This document shows, in pieces, positions 33,835 to 43,792 of a stretch of 64,000 nt of DNA; the first letter of the stretch is position 1; each line of letters starts with the position of its first letter. The stretch lies in assembly GCF_003351345.1 (NCBI RefSeq), contig NZ_QQTO01000021.1, forward strand, positions 1 through 64,000. The letters run 5' to 3'. The translations under genes and the position numbers were made by a program. The notes beneath the pieces were generated by a model that was given only the letters and a program-made list of their open reading frames with translations, searched no databases and had not been told where the DNA came from. This stretch comes from Allobosea caraganae. Its GTDB lineage: Bacteria; Pseudomonadota; Alphaproteobacteria; Rhizobiales; Beijerinckiaceae.

Positions 33835-34932
33835 ATGACCGACAGACTTCGGGTCGCCATTCTCCTCGGCGGGCAATCCTCCGAGCATGAGGTCTCGCTC
33901 CTCTCCGCCGGCAACGTGGTGAAGGCGATCGACAAGGCGCGCTACGACGTCGTGCCGATCCTGATCAGCCGGAGCGGGCAGTGGCGCCTGCTCGAGCTGC
34001 AGAACGGCGTCCTGCCCGACCCGATCCCCGAGAGCGGAGCCGAGATCTGCCTGCTGCCGGGAGGACGCGGCCGGCTGCTCAGCCTGACGCAGGGCGTCGC
34101 GCCTGAGGAGTTGAAGCCGATCGATATCCTCTTCCCCGTCCTGCATGGGCTGAACGGCGAGGACGGCTCGATCCAGGGGCTGGCCCAGATCGCGGGCGTG
34201 CCGCTGGCCGGCTGCGGCATCCTCGGCTCGGCCAATGCGATCGACAAGGACATCGCCAAGCGCCTGCTACGTGAGGCCGGGCTTGCGGTGGCGCGTTCGC
34301 TGACCGCGCGGCGCGGCGAGGCGTTGTCCTTCGAGGAGGCGCAAGCGGCGCTCGGCCTGCCGCTCTTCGTCAAGCCAGCCCGGCAGGGCTCGTCGGTCGG
34401 CGTCAGCAAGGCGACGAGCGCCGAAGAGTTCGCGGCTGCGCTGACCGAGGCCTTCACATACGACCAGAAGGTGCTGGTCGAGGAGTTCGTCCAGGGCCGC
34501 GAGATCGAGTGCAGCGTGCTGGAGCAGGCCGATGGCGAGACCATCGTCTCGGTCCCGGGCGAGATCGTCACCGCGGCGAGCCATGGCTTCTACACCTACG
34601 AGGCCAAATACCTCGATGAGAGCGGCGCCGAGGTCGTGGTCCCCGCCGACCTGCCGCAGGAGGTGGCGGACCGCGTGCGCGGGCTGGCGAAGCAGGCCTT
34701 CCATGCGCTCGGCTGCGACAGCATGGCCCGCGTCGACTTCTTCGTGCGGCCGGACATGAGCGCCGTGATCAACGAGATCAACACGATCCCAGGCTTCACC
34801 AATATCAGCATGTACCCGAAGGCGCTGGCGGCGACCGGCATCGCCTATCCCGACCTGATCGATCGAGTGATCCAGCACGGGCTGGCGCGAGCGAAGAGAC
34901 CGCTTGCGAATTCTACTGGCGAGGCCGTCTGA
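33835..34932 (+). CDS. ddl: D-alanine--D-alanine ligase
   Basis: 365-residue ATP-grasp ligase making D-Ala-D-Ala for peptidoglycan. Motifs: LLGGQSSEHEVSL at the N-terminus, VLHGLNGEDGSIQG, FVKPARQGSSVGVSK and the C-terminal metal site NEINTIPGFTNISMYP. Length fits the DdlA type. The last eight residues (ANSTGEAV) and the stop are encoded within a GCGAATTCT-type repeat shared with the region after pal, so the C-terminus may have been remodelled by repeat insertion. Not part of an mra/dcw cluster here. Confidence 0.95.
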   Translation: MTDRLRVAILLGGQSSEHEVSLLSAGNVVKAIDKARYDVVPILISRSGQWRLLELQNGVLPDPIPESGAEICLLPGGRGRLLSLTQGVAPEELKPIDILFPVLHGLNGEDGSIQGLAQIAGVPLAGCGILGSANAIDKDIAKRLLREAGLAVARSLTARRGEALSFEEAQAALGLPLFVKPARQGSSVGVSKATSAEEFAAALTEAFTYDQKVLVEEFVQGREIECSVLEQADGETIVSVPGEIVTAASHGFYTYEAKYLDESGAEVVVPADLPQEVADRVRGLAKQAFHALGCDSMARVDFFVRPDMSAVINEINTIPGFTNISMYPKALAATGIAYPDLIDRVIQHGLARAKRPLANSTGEAV

Positions 34933-35036
34933 CGCGCCTGCCTGCGCTTCCGGTGCTCACGTACAAACGTACGCTTCGCTCCGGTTCTCGATGGCCACGC
35001 CAGCCGACTCACCCCAGCGAAGTCTCAAACGGTCTC
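34898..35036. repeat. GAATTCT-type repeat pieces at the ddl end, family E
   Basis: GACCGCTTGCGAATTCTACTGGCGAG (as GACCGCTTGCGAATTCT then ACTGGCGAG, ~34898-34922) and CCCAGCGAAGTCTCAAACGGTCTC (35013-35036) match the two halves of one continuous element at 52175-52226. They are separated here by ~90 bases that contain a further CACGTAC/GTACG palindrome. Confidence 0.6.
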
Positions 35037-35118
35037 GGGGAGGGCAGGAGCCCATGTTCCAGCCTGATCCGCTGCAATCGCCACTGGCGCTTTGCCGGCG
35101 CGCATCCTACATAGCTCT

Positions 35119-35250
35119 GGCGGGGCTGCCCGGTGCGTGAGAATATGTATTCCCGGGCCCATACGATCTCCTCGGGAGCTGTCCCTGACCGGGTCCCTGG
35201 ACCCGGACATATGGCGCCCACCTACTCAGTAGGTGTCCCGGGATCGAAAA
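35119..35250 (+). ncRNA. ssrS: 6S RNA (ssrS)
   Basis: The 3' part, GGCGCCCACCTACTC followed by AGTAGGTGTCCCGGGATCG, matches my recollection of the conserved end of alphaproteobacterial 6S RNA, with the CACCTACT/AGTAGGTG hairpin at 35219-35235. Upstream, TTCCCGGGCCC, CTCCTCGGGAG and GACCGGGTCC can form the arms around the central bubble. It lies directly upstream of the cyclo-ligase gene, the classic ssrS position. 6S RNA binds the housekeeping RNA polymerase in stationary phase. Ends are approximate; a TACATA at 35108 could be the -10. Confidence 0.75.
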
Positions 35251-35280
35251 TTCCACGGCCATGGTGGCTCCGCACTCTCC

Positions 35281-35859
35281 ATGACACCTGACTTCCCGAC
35301 CGCCGCCTCCCGCACCAAGAGCGAGTTGCGCACCGAAGCGCTTGCGCGCCGCGACGCGCTCGAGATCGACGACCGGCTGCTCTGGGACGAGGCCATCGCC
35401 GAGCGCGCCCTGGCCCTGCCGGTCTTCGACGGCGAGGGCCCGGTCTCGGCCTATTGGCCGATGCGTTCGGAGGCCGATCCGCGGCCGATCCTGGAAGCAT
35501 TGCACGAAAGGGGCATGGCGCTGTGCCTGCCGGCTATCGTCGACAAGGCGATGCTGTTCCGGCGCTGGGCGCCGTGGGAGCCGATCGTGCCGGGCGGGTT
35601 CGGCACCTTGGTGCCCGAGCCGCTGCAGCCGCAGGTGAAGCCCGCCATCCTGATCGTGCCGCTCGCCGCCTTCGACCGGCGCGGCTACCGCATCGGCTAT
35701 GGCAAGGGCCATTACGACCGGGCGCTGTCCGAGTTGGGCCCGGTGACCGCGATCGGCATCGCCTATGCCGCGCAGGAGATCGCGGCCGTGCCGGCGGAGC
35801 CGCATGACCAGCGGCTCGACTGGATCGTCACCGAGGCCGAGACCATTCGCTGCGGTTGA
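35281..35859 (+). CDS. fau: 5-formyltetrahydrofolate cyclo-ligase
   Basis: 192-residue enzyme converting 5-formyl-THF to 5,10-methenyl-THF with ATP. Motifs: an N-terminal K/R-rich helix (SRTKSELRTEALARRD), VSAYWPMRSEADPRPIL, and the phosphate-binding RIGYGKGHYDR. ATG 35281 is chosen as the family-like start. It follows the 6S RNA, as in many proteobacteria, and may be processed from a common transcript. Confidence 0.92.
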   Translation: MTPDFPTAASRTKSELRTEALARRDALEIDDRLLWDEAIAERALALPVFDGEGPVSAYWPMRSEADPRPILEALHERGMALCLPAIVDKAMLFRRWAPWEPIVPGGFGTLVPEPLQPQVKPAILIVPLAAFDRRGYRIGYGKGHYDRALSELGPVTAIGIAYAAQEIAAVPAEPHDQRLDWIVTEAETIRCG

Positions 35860-35914
35860 TTCGGGGGCGCGTTCGCGTCACTGAAGGTCTTTGCAGTCTC
35901 GCGGGCCTCTCTCC

Positions 35915-36742
35915 ATGCGTCTCCTCTTTCTCGGCGATATCGTCGGCCGTCCCGGACGGCTCGCGGTGCAAGATCAGTTGCCGGGCCTGCGCGAGCGCTG
36001 GAAGCTCGATTGCGTCGTGATCAACGGCGAGAACTCGGCCGGTGGCTTCGGCATCACCGAGGCGATCTGCGACGAGCTTTTGGCCGCGGGCGCCGATGTG
36101 GTGACGCTCGGCAACCATTCCTGGGACCAGCGCGAGGCGCTCGTCTTCATCGAGCGCCAGCCCGCCCTGATCCGCCCAGCCAACTATCCCGCCGGCACGC
36201 CGGGCCGCGGCGCCGCGGTGATCGAGGCCAGGAACGGCGCGCGCGTGCTGGTGGTCAACGTCATGGGCCGGCTGTTCATGGATGCGCTCGACGACCCCTT
36301 CGGCGCGGTCGAGCGCGAGCTCAACGCCTGCCCGCTCGGCGAGGTCGCGGATGCGGTGATCGTCGACGTCCATGCCGAGGCGACCAGCGAGAAGCAGGCG
36401 ATGGGCTATTTCCTCGACGGCCGCGCCAGCCTCGTCGTCGGAACGCACACGCATGTGCCGACCTCCGACACGCGCATCCTGCCTGGCGGCACGGCCTATC
36501 AATCCGATGCCGGGATGTGCGGCGACTACGACTCCATCCTCGGCATGCATCGCGAGGAGCCGGTGCGGCGTTTCCTGCAGAAGACGCCGGGCGCTCGGCT
36601 GGAGCCGGCCTCCGGTACCGGCACGCTGTCCGGCGTCGCGGTCGACATCGACGATGCGACCGGGCTCGCCAAGGCGGTCTGGGCCATTCGCGTCGGCCCC
36701 AACTTGAGCGAGTCGCTGCCGACGGGCTGGGAGCGCGCCTAA
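35915..36742 (+). CDS. YmdB-type metallophosphoesterase (TIGR00282 family)
   Basis: 275-residue calcineurin-like phosphoesterase. Metal ligands are visible in [29 protein letters not shown] and the late [11 protein letters not shown]. Family members hydrolyse cyclic nucleotides (2',3' or 3',5'). It begins 55 bases after the cyclo-ligase gene and is probably co-transcribed. The ATG at 35915 agrees with the family N-terminus MRLLFLGD. Confidence 0.9.
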   Translation: MRLLFLGDIVGRPGRLAVQDQLPGLRERWKLDCVVINGENSAGGFGITEAICDELLAAGADVVTLGNHSWDQREALVFIERQPALIRPANYPAGTPGRGAAVIEARNGARVLVVNVMGRLFMDALDDPFGAVERELNACPLGEVADAVIVDVHAEATSEKQAMGYFLDGRASLVVGTHTHVPTSDTRILPGGTAYQSDAGMCGDYDSILGMHREEPVRRFLQKTPGARLEPASGTGTLSGVAVDIDDATGLAKAVWAIRVGPNLSESLPTGWERA

Positions 36743-38103
36743 GCCACCCGGCTCTGCTTCACCAGGCTCTCGAACGACTCGCTGAGGGACGAGGCCTGCT
36801 TGGCCAGCGCCTCGGCGACGCCGAGCACCTCGGTGACGTTGGCGCCGGCGACCAGCGCCATCTCGCTGACGCCGCAGACGGCCTGCGCCACCTCCTGCGT
36901 GCCCATGGCGGCGAGGTTGACGCTGCGCGCGATCTCCTGCGTCGCGGCGCGCTGCTCGTCGATCGACCCTGCAATCGTCACGGTGGTCCGGTCCATCTGG
37001 GTGACGAAGGCGACGATGCTCTCGATCGCGGCGATGGCCTCGCGCGTCGCCGCCTGCATGGCGGGGACCTGCGCGGCGATCTCGTCGGTCGCCTGCGCGG
37101 TGCGGGCCGAGAGCTGCTTGACCTCGTTGGCGACGACGGCGAAGCCGCGGCCGCTCTCGCCGGCGCGCGCGGCCTCGATCGTGGCGTTGAGCGCGAGCAT
37201 GTTGGTCTGCGCCGCGATCGTCTTGATCATCTCGACGATGGAGCCGATCGTCTCGGCCGAATGGGCCAGGCTCTTGACGATGATATCGGTCTTGAGCGCG
37301 GCCGCATTGGCGTCATGGGCCATGTGGGCGGCGCGCGTGATCTCGGTGGAGACCTCGTTCAGCGCGATCGAGAGCTCCTCGGTGGCGCTGGCGACGTGCT
37401 GGACGTTCAGCGAGGCCTCGTCCGAGGCGCGGGCCGCGACGACGGCCTGCGTGCCGGTGTCCTGCACGACGCCGCTCACCGTGCGCGCCATGGTCTCGAC
37501 CTTGTCGGCGCCGCTGGTGACCGTGTCGACCACGCCGCGCACCGTGCGCTCGAAGGCGGAGATCTCGGCCAGGGTCCGCTCGCGGTTCTGGCGCTGGACC
37601 TCGGCATAGGTCTCCAGCAGCAGCTCGAGGCCGAACTGCACCACCTTGTTGAGCGCGGCGCGCAGCGCGATGCGCCGGCTGAGGTCGCGCCGCTGCCAGA
37701 ACCTGTTGAATTTCTGCAGGCTGTCGCGGTCGATTCCGAGCTCCGCGCCGATGCGGTTCGTCAGCACGGCATGGCCGATCGCCACCGCATAGGCGGGGAC
37801 GTCGTGGCGGTGGAAGGCGCTCGCCAGACGGTGGGCCGAGTTCAGCGAGGCTTCGCCGAGATTGCCGGAGATGAGGTTGGTCCAATGCGCCAGGCGCAGC
37901 TCGTAGACCTCGCCGATCTCGATCGCGAACTTGATCTCCGGCCAGGGATTGAACTGGTCGTGCATCTCGTTCAGCAGCTCGGGCAGCCGCGCCCTGGCGA
38001 ACTCGGCCTGGCCGCGGAGCAGGGCGAGATCGGCTTCCTCGATCTGGAAGGCGCGCAGCCGCAGATCCTGTTGAGCGATCGATGAGCTCGGCACGGTCGT
38101 CAT
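36739..38103 (-). CDS. Soluble globin-coupled methyl-accepting chemotaxis protein
   Basis: 454 residues without transmembrane segments. The N-terminal ~165 residues form a protoglobin/globin-sensor domain; [18 protein letters not shown] fits the proximal-His region (H-x-R/H-x-x-x-P-x-x-Y-x-x-A). The C-terminal signalling domain (~190-450) contains the hairpin tip [20 protein letters not shown] followed by [14 protein letters not shown]. It should sense O2, NO or redox through haem and signal to CheA/CheW. No che genes are nearby, so it is an orphan receptor. It overlaps the phosphoesterase gene end by four bases (convergent). Confidence 0.88.
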   Translation of the reverse strand: MTTVPSSSIAQQDLRLRAFQIEEADLALLRGQAEFARARLPELLNEMHDQFNPWPEIKFAIEIGEVYELRLAHWTNLISGNLGEASLNSAHRLASAFHRHDVPAYAVAIGHAVLTNRIGAELGIDRDSLQKFNRFWQRRDLSRRIALRAALNKVVQFGLELLLETYAEVQRQNRERTLAEISAFERTVRGVVDTVTSGADKVETMARTVSGVVQDTGTQAVVAARASDEASLNVQHVASATEELSIALNEVSTEITRAAHMAHDANAAALKTDIIVKSLAHSAETIGSIVEMIKTIAAQTNMLALNATIEAARAGESGRGFAVVANEVKQLSARTAQATDEIAAQVPAMQAATREAIAAIESIVAFVTQMDRTTVTIAGSIDEQRAATQEIARSVNLAAMGTQEVAQAVCGVSEMALVAGANVTEVLGVAEALAKQASSLSESFESLVKQSRVA

Positions 38104-38365
38104 GGGATCCGAGAGGTGCGGGCGCGCGGCCGGTTGTTGGCGTTACCGTGCCAATGTGGGGGATTCAGGCAAAGAATGCTTTAACGTTGCGTCAAGTGCA
38201 TAGGCCGAGCGCGATGAAAATGCAGGCAATTTGCGATCGCGCCGGCGGAAGCGCGCTGCGGCTTGCCTGCCGGCGAGAGCCGCGCCTATAAGGCCCGATC
38301 TTCGCTCCGGCGCGCCCTTTCGGTCGGCCGGGCGCCATGACGGCAAGGATAGAGGCTCAAGTTTC

Positions 38366-39112
38366 ATGGCCGGGCATTCCCAATTCAAGAACATCATGCA
38401 CCGCAAGGGCAAGCAGGACGCAGTGCGCGCCAAGCTGTTCTCGCGGCTCGGGCGCGAAATCACCGTCGCCGCCAAGATGGGCATGCCCGACCCGAACATG
38501 AATCCGCGCCTGCGCATGGCCGTGCTGGCGGCGCGTGCGGAAAACATGCCGAAGGACAATATCGAGCGCGCCATCAAGAAGGCCGTCGGCAATGATGGCG
38601 AGAACTATGACGAGGTGCGCTACGAGGGCTATGGCCCGGGCGGCGCCGCCGTCATCGTCGAGGCGCTGACCGACAACCGCAACCGCACCGCGTCCGCCGT
38701 GCGCTCCTACTTCGCCAAGGCGGGCGGGGTCCTGGGCGAGAGCAACTCGGTCTCGTTCATGTTCAACCGCGTCGGCGAGGTGAGCTATCCGCCGGAGGCC
38801 GGCGATGCCGACAAGGTGATGGAGGCGGCGATCGAGGCCGGCGCCGACGACGTGATCAGCGACGAGAACGGCCACACCATCCTGTGCGGCTTCGACAGCC
38901 TGAACGAGGTCTCGAAGGCGCTGGAAGCGGCGCTCGGCGCGCCAGCCTCGGCCAAGCCGGTCTGGCGCCCGACCACGGCTGCCCCGCTCGACGAGGAGAA
39001 GGCGGCGTCGATGATGCGGCTGATGGAGTCGCTCGACAATGACGACGACGTCCAGAACGTCTTCGCCAATTTCGAGATCGCCGACGAGATCATGGCGAAG
39101 CTGAGCGCCTGA
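38366..39112 (+). CDS. yebC: YebC/PmpR family translation/transcription regulator
   Basis: 248-residue YebC protein: [19 protein letters not shown] at the N-terminus, [20 protein letters not shown], and the three-domain layout of the family. YebC proteins have been described as transcription factors and more recently as ribosome-associated factors. It lies upstream of ruvC, a widely conserved linkage, although a TauE gene on the opposite strand intervenes here. Standard length. Confidence 0.95.
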   Translation: MAGHSQFKNIMHRKGKQDAVRAKLFSRLGREITVAAKMGMPDPNMNPRLRMAVLAARAENMPKDNIERAIKKAVGNDGENYDEVRYEGYGPGGAAVIVEALTDNRNRTASAVRSYFAKAGGVLGESNSVSFMFNRVGEVSYPPEAGDADKVMEAAIEAGADDVISDENGHTILCGFDSLNEVSKALEAALGAPASAKPVWRPTTAAPLDEEKAASMMRLMESLDNDDDVQNVFANFEIADEIMAKLSA

Positions 39113-39155
39113 GGCGCCGGCGTCAGTCTTGCGCGGAGCGGGCGACTGCCTCCCG

Positions 39156-39245
39156 CGTCATGGTCGGGCTTGTCCCGACCACCCACGTCTTCCCTTCATC
39201 CGCGTCGCAAGACGTGGATGGTCGGGACAAGGGCGACCATGACGG
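39156..39245. repeat. Complete palindromic repeat, family B copy 1
   Basis: Left arm CGTCATGGTCGGGCTTGTC-CCGACCACCCACGTCTT and right arm AAGACGTGGATGGTCGGG-ACAAGGGCGACCATGACGG form a near-perfect long hairpin with internal GGTCGGG/CCCGACC sub-stems. Related copies at 58642-58743 and 19645-19682. Confidence 0.8.
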
Positions 39246-39255
39246 CGAGTGCGTG

Positions 39256-40035
39256 TTACCGCCCCAGCAGCCCGTCCCAGAGCGGCAGGCTGACCAGCGC
39301 GCTCAAGAAGATCACCGCATAGGCGATGCGCCGGAAGGTCCGTTCCGAGGCGAGCCGGAAGCCGTGCGTGCCGATCCACAGGCCGGCGCCGTAGACCGCG
39401 AAGAGCGGCAGCGCCATCAGGGCCGAGGCCATGGTGATGATGCCCTTCAGAAAGAGCACGGCGCCGCTGATCGTGGTCGAGAGGCCGAAATAGGTCTGCA
39501 GGTTGGCGCGGGTCTTGTGGCGGTCGTTGCGCTGCGCGCCGAGCCAGAACACCGCAAGCGGCATGCCGCCGAGGCTGGCGAGCCCGTTGAACAAGCCGGA
39601 CAGCGAGCCGACCGCAAGCGAGAGCGGGATGCCCGGTCGGCCATGATAGCGCCAGCCCGAGGCCAGCAGCGCGACCGCCGTGAGCACCAGCCCCGCCAGC
39701 AGCCAGCGCATCGTCAGCGGCTCCAGCCAGGTCAGCAGCGCGATGCCGGCCGGCAGGGCGAGGCTCGCTGTCAGCAGCAGCGGCAGGACCTCGCTCCATT
39801 CCGCCCGCTTGGCCGAGCGCGCCGCCAGCGGCAGGGCGAAGGGCGCGTCGATGACCCAGATCAGCCCGAGCGCCGCGACCGGGCCGATGACCAGGCTCGC
39901 CAGCGGCATGAAGACCATGGCGAAGCCGAAGCCGGTGAAGCCGCGCACCAGGCCGCCGAGCAAGGTCGCGCCGAGCAGGGTCGCGATGCCGGAGGCCGGG
40001 AGGTTGGGGAAGAGCAGGCTGAGAAGGTCGGGCAT
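39256..40035 (-). CDS. TauE/SafE family membrane transporter
   Basis: 259-residue polytopic protein. LLGGLVRGFTGFGFAMVFMPL near the N-terminus and the repeat-related SLSGLFNGLASLGGMPLAVF are TauE/SafE signatures. ATG 40035 (MPDLLSLLFPN) is preferred; longer in-frame reading upstream enters the antisense of ruvC. It is divergent from ruvC. Substrate (sulfite or organic anion export) unknown. Distinct from the homologue at 5036-5800. Confidence 0.88.
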   Translation of the reverse strand: MPDLLSLLFPNLPASGIATLLGATLLGGLVRGFTGFGFAMVFMPLASLVIGPVAALGLIWVIDAPFALPLAARSAKRAEWSEVLPLLLTASLALPAGIALLTWLEPLTMRWLLAGLVLTAVALLASGWRYHGRPGIPLSLAVGSLSGLFNGLASLGGMPLAVFWLGAQRNDRHKTRANLQTYFGLSTTISGAVLFLKGIITMASALMALPLFAVYGAGLWIGTHGFRLASERTFRRIAYAVIFLSALVSLPLWDGLLGR

Positions 40036-40182
40036 CGAACCGGCGGGACGGAGAATAATCTTCCCCACCAACTGGAAAGGCGCGGGGCGATCAACCCCCG
40101 TTATGGTGATGGCATCGATGAGCCGGGGAGATCGACGGGACGGTAACGGGACAAAAAGCTGCGAGACGCTAGAGTACAAACC

Positions 40183-40698
40183 ATGACCATCGCGATTCGC
40201 ATCCTCGGCATCGACCCGGGTTTGAGGAAGACCGGCTGGGGCGTCATCGCCTCGGAAGGCACCAGGCTCAGCTTCATCGGCTGCGGCTGCATCGAGAGCG
40301 ACGACAAGCTTTCGCTGGCCGAGCGGCTGAAGCAGCTGCACGAGGGCATCGCCGGCGTGATCGCCGCGTTCGAGCCGGACGAGGCCGCCGTCGAGGAGAC
40401 CTTCATCAACCGCGATCCGCAATCGGCGCTCAAGCTCGGCCAGGCGCGCGGCATCGCGCTGGTGGTGCCGGCGATCGCGGGCCTGAGCGTGGCGGAATAT
40501 GCCGCGAACCTGGTCAAGAAGACGGTGGTCGGCGTCGGACATGCCGATAAGAAGCAGGTCCAGATGATGATTCGCGTGCTGCTGCCCAAGGCCGAGACGA
40601 AGAGCGCGGATGCGGCCGATGCGCTTGCGGTCGCGATCTGCCATGCGCAGCATCGCGGCATCAGGACGCTGACGGCGCAGATGCGGGCAGCCTCGTGA
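40183..40698 (+). CDS. ruvC: Holliday junction resolvase RuvC
   Basis: 171-residue endonuclease that cuts Holliday junctions. Catalytic acidic residues: Asp11 in [14 protein letters not shown], Glu71 in AAVEETF and Asp143/Asp146 in [12 protein letters not shown]. It is the first gene of the ruv operon, followed by ruvA 40 bases downstream. Standard length. Confidence 0.96.
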   Translation: MTIAIRILGIDPGLRKTGWGVIASEGTRLSFIGCGCIESDDKLSLAERLKQLHEGIAGVIAAFEPDEAAVEETFINRDPQSALKLGQARGIALVVPAIAGLSVAEYAANLVKKTVVGVGHADKKQVQMMIRVLLPKAETKSADAADALAVAICHAQHRGIRTLTAQMRAAS

Positions 40699-40738
40699 AA
40701 GGTTGCGGTGCAAGCATGAGAGCAGGGCAGGGCGAGCG

Positions 40739-41356
40739 ATGATCGGCAAGCTCAAGGGGCTGATCGATTCCTACGGCGAGGATTTCGTGATCATCGACGT
40801 CCAGGGCGTCGGCTATGTCGTGCAATGCTCGTCGCGGACCTTGCAGCGCCTGCCCAAGCCGGGCGAGGCGGCGGCGCTCGCGATCGAGACGCATGTGCGC
40901 GAGGATGCGATCCGGCTCTACGGCTTCATGTCGGACACTGAGCGCGACTGGTTCCGGCTGATGCAGGTGGTGCAGGGCGTCGGCGCCAAGGTGGCGCTCG
41001 CCATCCTCTCGACGCTGGAGCCCGGTGCGCTCGCGACCGCGATCGCCACCAACGACAAGGCGGCGGTGGCGCGCGCGCCCGGCGTCGGGCCGAAGCTGGC
41101 GCAGCGCCTTTGCGCCGAGCTCAAGGACAAGGCGCCGGCCTTCGGCCATATCGATCCGGGTGTGGTGCAGCTTGCCGGCGCGCTCGAGGATCGCAAGCTG
41201 CCGCAGCCGATCGCGGATGCCGTCTCGGCGCTCGCCAATCTCGGCTATCCTCAGGCGCAGGCGGTGGCTGCGGTTGCTGCCGCCTCGAAAGCGGCGGGCG
41301 AGGGAGCCGGCACGGCGCAGCTCATCAAGCTGGGGCTGAAGGAACTGGCGAAGTGA
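40739..41356 (+). CDS. ruvA: Holliday junction branch migration protein RuvA
   Basis: 205-residue junction-binding subunit: N-terminal OB-fold [20 protein letters not shown], two helix-hairpin-helix motifs (around [13 protein letters not shown] and [13 protein letters not shown]) and the C-terminal domain III that regulates RuvB. Its stop overlaps the next gene's GTG by three bases of four (GTGA). Confidence 0.96.
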   Translation: MIGKLKGLIDSYGEDFVIIDVQGVGYVVQCSSRTLQRLPKPGEAAALAIETHVREDAIRLYGFMSDTERDWFRLMQVVQGVGAKVALAILSTLEPGALATAIATNDKAAVARAPGVGPKLAQRLCAELKDKAPAFGHIDPGVVQLAGALEDRKLPQPIADAVSALANLGYPQAQAVAAVAAASKAAGEGAGTAQLIKLGLKELAK

Positions 41357-41781
41357 GCGGGGAGCAGAAGCGGAAGCTTGCGCAATTCGGGCTCGCCGCG
41401 CTGTTCTTCGCCGTCCCGTGGCCGCCCGTGATGACAGTATATTACACCCTGACCCTGGCTCCGGTGCTTTATTTCAACGACGGCGATGCCATGGTTCAAG
41501 TTCTGATGTGGCTGCCCTTCACCCTGCTTTTTTCGTATCGGATCTGGTTCGTGCCCGCGCTGCTCACTGGCCTCTATGCTGCAGCCGCCGCCGCCATCGC
41601 AGGCGAGCGACGGAGCAGCGTCTTTCATGCCGCGCTCGCCGGCGGTGCCTGCGCGGCCGTCAGGGCCTGGATCGAGCCGACCGGAACATGGCCGGCCACC
41701 GCGGTTGCGCTGGGTGCCGGGGCTCTGGCCACCGCAACGCTGTGGCTTGCCCTGAAGCGCCTGCCGGCGGCCGCGTCATGA
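41353..41781 (+). CDS. Small membrane protein inside the ruv operon
   Basis: 142-residue protein with about four hydrophobic segments (~10-30, ~45-60, ~63-80, ~105-135). GTG start overlaps the ruvA stop (GTGA), and its own stop overlaps the GNAT start (ATGA). No family was recognised. The overlaps make translation dependent on ruvA. Possibly an accessory gene retained in the operon by chance; no evidence for a recombination role. Confidence 0.65.
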   Translation: MSGEQKRKLAQFGLAALFFAVPWPPVMTVYYTLTLAPVLYFNDGDAMVQVLMWLPFTLLFSYRIWFVPALLTGLYAAAAAAIAGERRSSVFHAALAGGACAAVRAWIEPTGTWPATAVALGAGALATATLWLALKRLPAAAS

Positions 41782-42266
41782 TCGTCCCTGCCGACCTCGT
41801 CCTGCATGTCGTCACGGACAAGCACGAACTGCTGGCACTGATGCTGCGCGAGTGGGGCTCGCACAAGATGATGATCGACCTGCACACCTATGACGTCGCG
41901 GAGATCGACGCGCTCGGCCTCTATACGGAGGCGGGCGAGACGGCGGCTCTGGCGAGCTGGACGCTCCGCGACGACACCGCCTATCTCTGCGCGCTGCACT
42001 CGCTGATACCCGGCGAGGGCGTCGCGATCAGGATGCTCAACGAGGTGATCTGGGCGGCCAGGCGCGCCCGGGCCAAAAAGCTCAGGGCGATGCTGACCAA
42101 CGACAACATCCCGGGCCTGACCTTCTACCAGCGCCGCGGCTTCCGGCTGTCGGCGCTCTATCCCGAGGCGATCGACGTCTACCGCTCGGTGATTCCGAGC
42201 ATCATCAAGACGGGCTACAGGGATATTCCGGTGCATGACGCGCTGGAGCTGGAGATGGAATTGTGA
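41778..42266 (+). CDS. GNAT family N-acetyltransferase between ruvA and ruvB
   Basis: 162-residue acetyltransferase-like protein. The region [20 protein letters not shown] resembles the pyrophosphate-binding helix, followed by [23 protein letters not shown] (motif B: N-x-P-x-x-x-F-Y-x-x-x-G-F). The canonical R/Q-x-x-G-x-G/A is degenerate. It overlaps the membrane-protein gene and ruvB by four bases each. Substrate unknown. Confidence 0.78.
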   Translation: MIVPADLVLHVVTDKHELLALMLREWGSHKMMIDLHTYDVAEIDALGLYTEAGETAALASWTLRDDTAYLCALHSLIPGEGVAIRMLNEVIWAARRARAKKLRAMLTNDNIPGLTFYQRRGFRLSALYPEAIDVYRSVIPSIIKTGYRDIPVHDALELEMEL

Positions 42267-43303
42267 GCGAACCCCGCCGCCTCGTGACGCCCGAGCGTCG
42301 CGACGACGACAGCGAGACCTCGCTGCGGCCGCTGTCGCTTGCCGATTTCACCGGGCAGGCAGCGGCGCGGGCCAATCTCCAGGTCTTCATCAACGCTGCC
42401 CGCACGCGCGGCGACGCGCTCGACCACGTGCTCTTCGTCGGCCCGCCGGGCCTCGGCAAGACGACGCTGGCGCAGATCGTGGCGCGCGAGCTCGGCGTCA
42501 ATTTCCGCTCGACCTCGGGTCCTGTGATCGCCAAGGCCGGCGACCTCGCCGCGCAGCTGACCAATCTCGAAGAGCGCGACGTGCTCTTCATCGACGAGAT
42601 CCACCGGCTCAACCCGGCGGTGGAGGAGATCCTCTACCCGGCGATGGAGGACTACCAGCTCGACCTGATCATCGGGGAGGGGCCGGCGGCGCGCTCGGTC
42701 AAGATCGACCTGCCCAAGTTCACGCTGGTCGGCGCCACCACCCGCGCCGGCCTGCTGACGACGCCGCTGCGCGACCGCTTCGGCATCCCGATCCGGCTGC
42801 AATTCTACACGGTGGAGGAGCTGCAGGGCATCGTCGCGCGCGGCGCCCGCGTGCTCGGCATCGGTATGTCCGACGACGGCGCGAACGAGGTCGCCCGCCG
42901 GTCCCGGGGGACGCCGCGCATCGCGGGGCGCCTGCTGCGGCGGGTGCGCGACTTCGCCATCGTCGACGGCGACCCGGTGATCACCCGCGCAGTCGCCGAC
43001 AAGGCGCTGCACCTGCTCGACGTCGACGGCATCGGCCTCGACCAGATGGACCGGCGCTACCTCACGACCGTGGCGATCAACTTCGGCGGTGGGCCGGTCG
43101 GGATCGAGACCATCGCCGCCTCGCTCTCGGAGCCGCGCGACGCGATCGAGGAGATCATCGAGCCCTTCCTGCTGCAACAGGGCTTCATCCAGCGCACACC
43201 GCGCGGGCGCCTGCTGACGCCGCACGCGTTCCGGCATCTCGGCATGCCCGAGCCGAACCGCGAGGTGGCGCAGTTCGGGCTGTTCGGGGATGAGGAGGAA
43301 TGA
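42263..43303 (+). CDS. ruvB: Holliday junction branch migration helicase RuvB
   Basis: 346-residue AAA+ motor that drives branch migration with RuvA. Walker A GPPGLGKT (~60-67), Walker [10 protein letters not shown], sensor [12 protein letters not shown], arginine-finger RDRFGIP and the C-terminal winged helix [15 protein letters not shown] start overlaps the GNAT gene's stop. Its own stop overlaps the hicA ATG (ATGA). Confidence 0.96.
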   Translation: MSEPRRLVTPERRDDDSETSLRPLSLADFTGQAAARANLQVFINAARTRGDALDHVLFVGPPGLGKTTLAQIVARELGVNFRSTSGPVIAKAGDLAAQLTNLEERDVLFIDEIHRLNPAVEEILYPAMEDYQLDLIIGEGPAARSVKIDLPKFTLVGATTRAGLLTTPLRDRFGIPIRLQFYTVEELQGIVARGARVLGIGMSDDGANEVARRSRGTPRIAGRLLRRVRDFAIVDGDPVITRAVADKALHLLDVDGIGLDQMDRRYLTTVAINFGGGPVGIETIAASLSEPRDAIEEIIEPFLLQQGFIQRTPRGRLLTPHAFRHLGMPEPNREVAQFGLFGDEEE

Positions 43304-43563
43304 TGGCTCGCGTCGCCGATCTGCTTGATCGGATGCGGCGCAATTCGGTGTCGAACTGGACGATGGCGGACATCAAGAGCCTTTGCGACGACCACGGCAT
43401 ATCCTGCGAACCTCCGACAGGTGGCGGGTCTCACTACAAGGTCGCCCACCCACGGATGATCGCGATTCTCACCATCCCATTTCGTCGCCCGATCAAACCC
43501 GTCTATATTCGCAAGCTCGTGAAGTTCGTCGATGAGCTGCGAGCGATGTCGGCCGGGAGCTGA
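43300..43563 (+). CDS. HicA-type mRNA interferase toxin
   Basis: 87-residue dsRBD-like toxin. The active-site motif [11 protein letters not shown] with its His, followed by [23 protein letters not shown], is typical of HicA. HicA cleaves mRNA in a translation-independent manner. Its ATG overlaps the ruvB stop by four bases, so it would be translated from the ruv transcript. The HicB gene follows after two bases. Confidence 0.9.
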   Translation: MMARVADLLDRMRRNSVSNWTMADIKSLCDDHGISCEPPTGGGSHYKVAHPRMIAILTIPFRRPIKPVYIRKLVKFVDELRAMSAGS

Positions 43564-43565
43564 CC

Positions 43566-43787
43566 ATGGATGATCTGACCTACGCCGTGCTGGTCGAGCC
43601 GCTGCCCATTTCGGAAGGAGGCGGCTATCTCGCATCCGTGCCCGATCTTCCTGGCTGCATGTCGGATGGCGAGACGCCGGAGGAGGCGATCGCCAATGTC
43701 CGGGACGCGATTGCCTGCTGGATCGAGGCCGCCAAAGAATTGGGAAGGGCTGTTCCGCCGCCAAGCCGCGCGAAGGCCGTGGCGTGA
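43566..43787 (+). CDS. HicB-type antitoxin
   Basis: 73-residue partial-RNase-H-fold antitoxin: YAVLVEPLPISEGGGYLASVPDLPGCMSDGETPEEAIANVRDAI (read as GGGYLASVPDLPGC, then DGETPEEAI) is the HicB signature. It lacks the C-terminal DNA-binding domain that many HicB proteins have. The following gene encodes a ribbon-helix-helix protein whose possible GTG start overlaps the hicB stop; it could supply DNA binding (inference). Confidence 0.9.
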   Translation: MDDLTYAVLVEPLPISEGGGYLASVPDLPGCMSDGETPEEAIANVRDAIACWIEAAKELGRAVPPPSRAKAVA

Positions 43788-43792
43788 ATAAC

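Noticed and set aside
36010..38085. A 691-codon plus-strand open frame over the phosphoesterase and chemoreceptor genes
   Set aside because: It runs out of frame through one gene and antisense to another; the composition is shadow-like (Arg, Gly, His, Asp).
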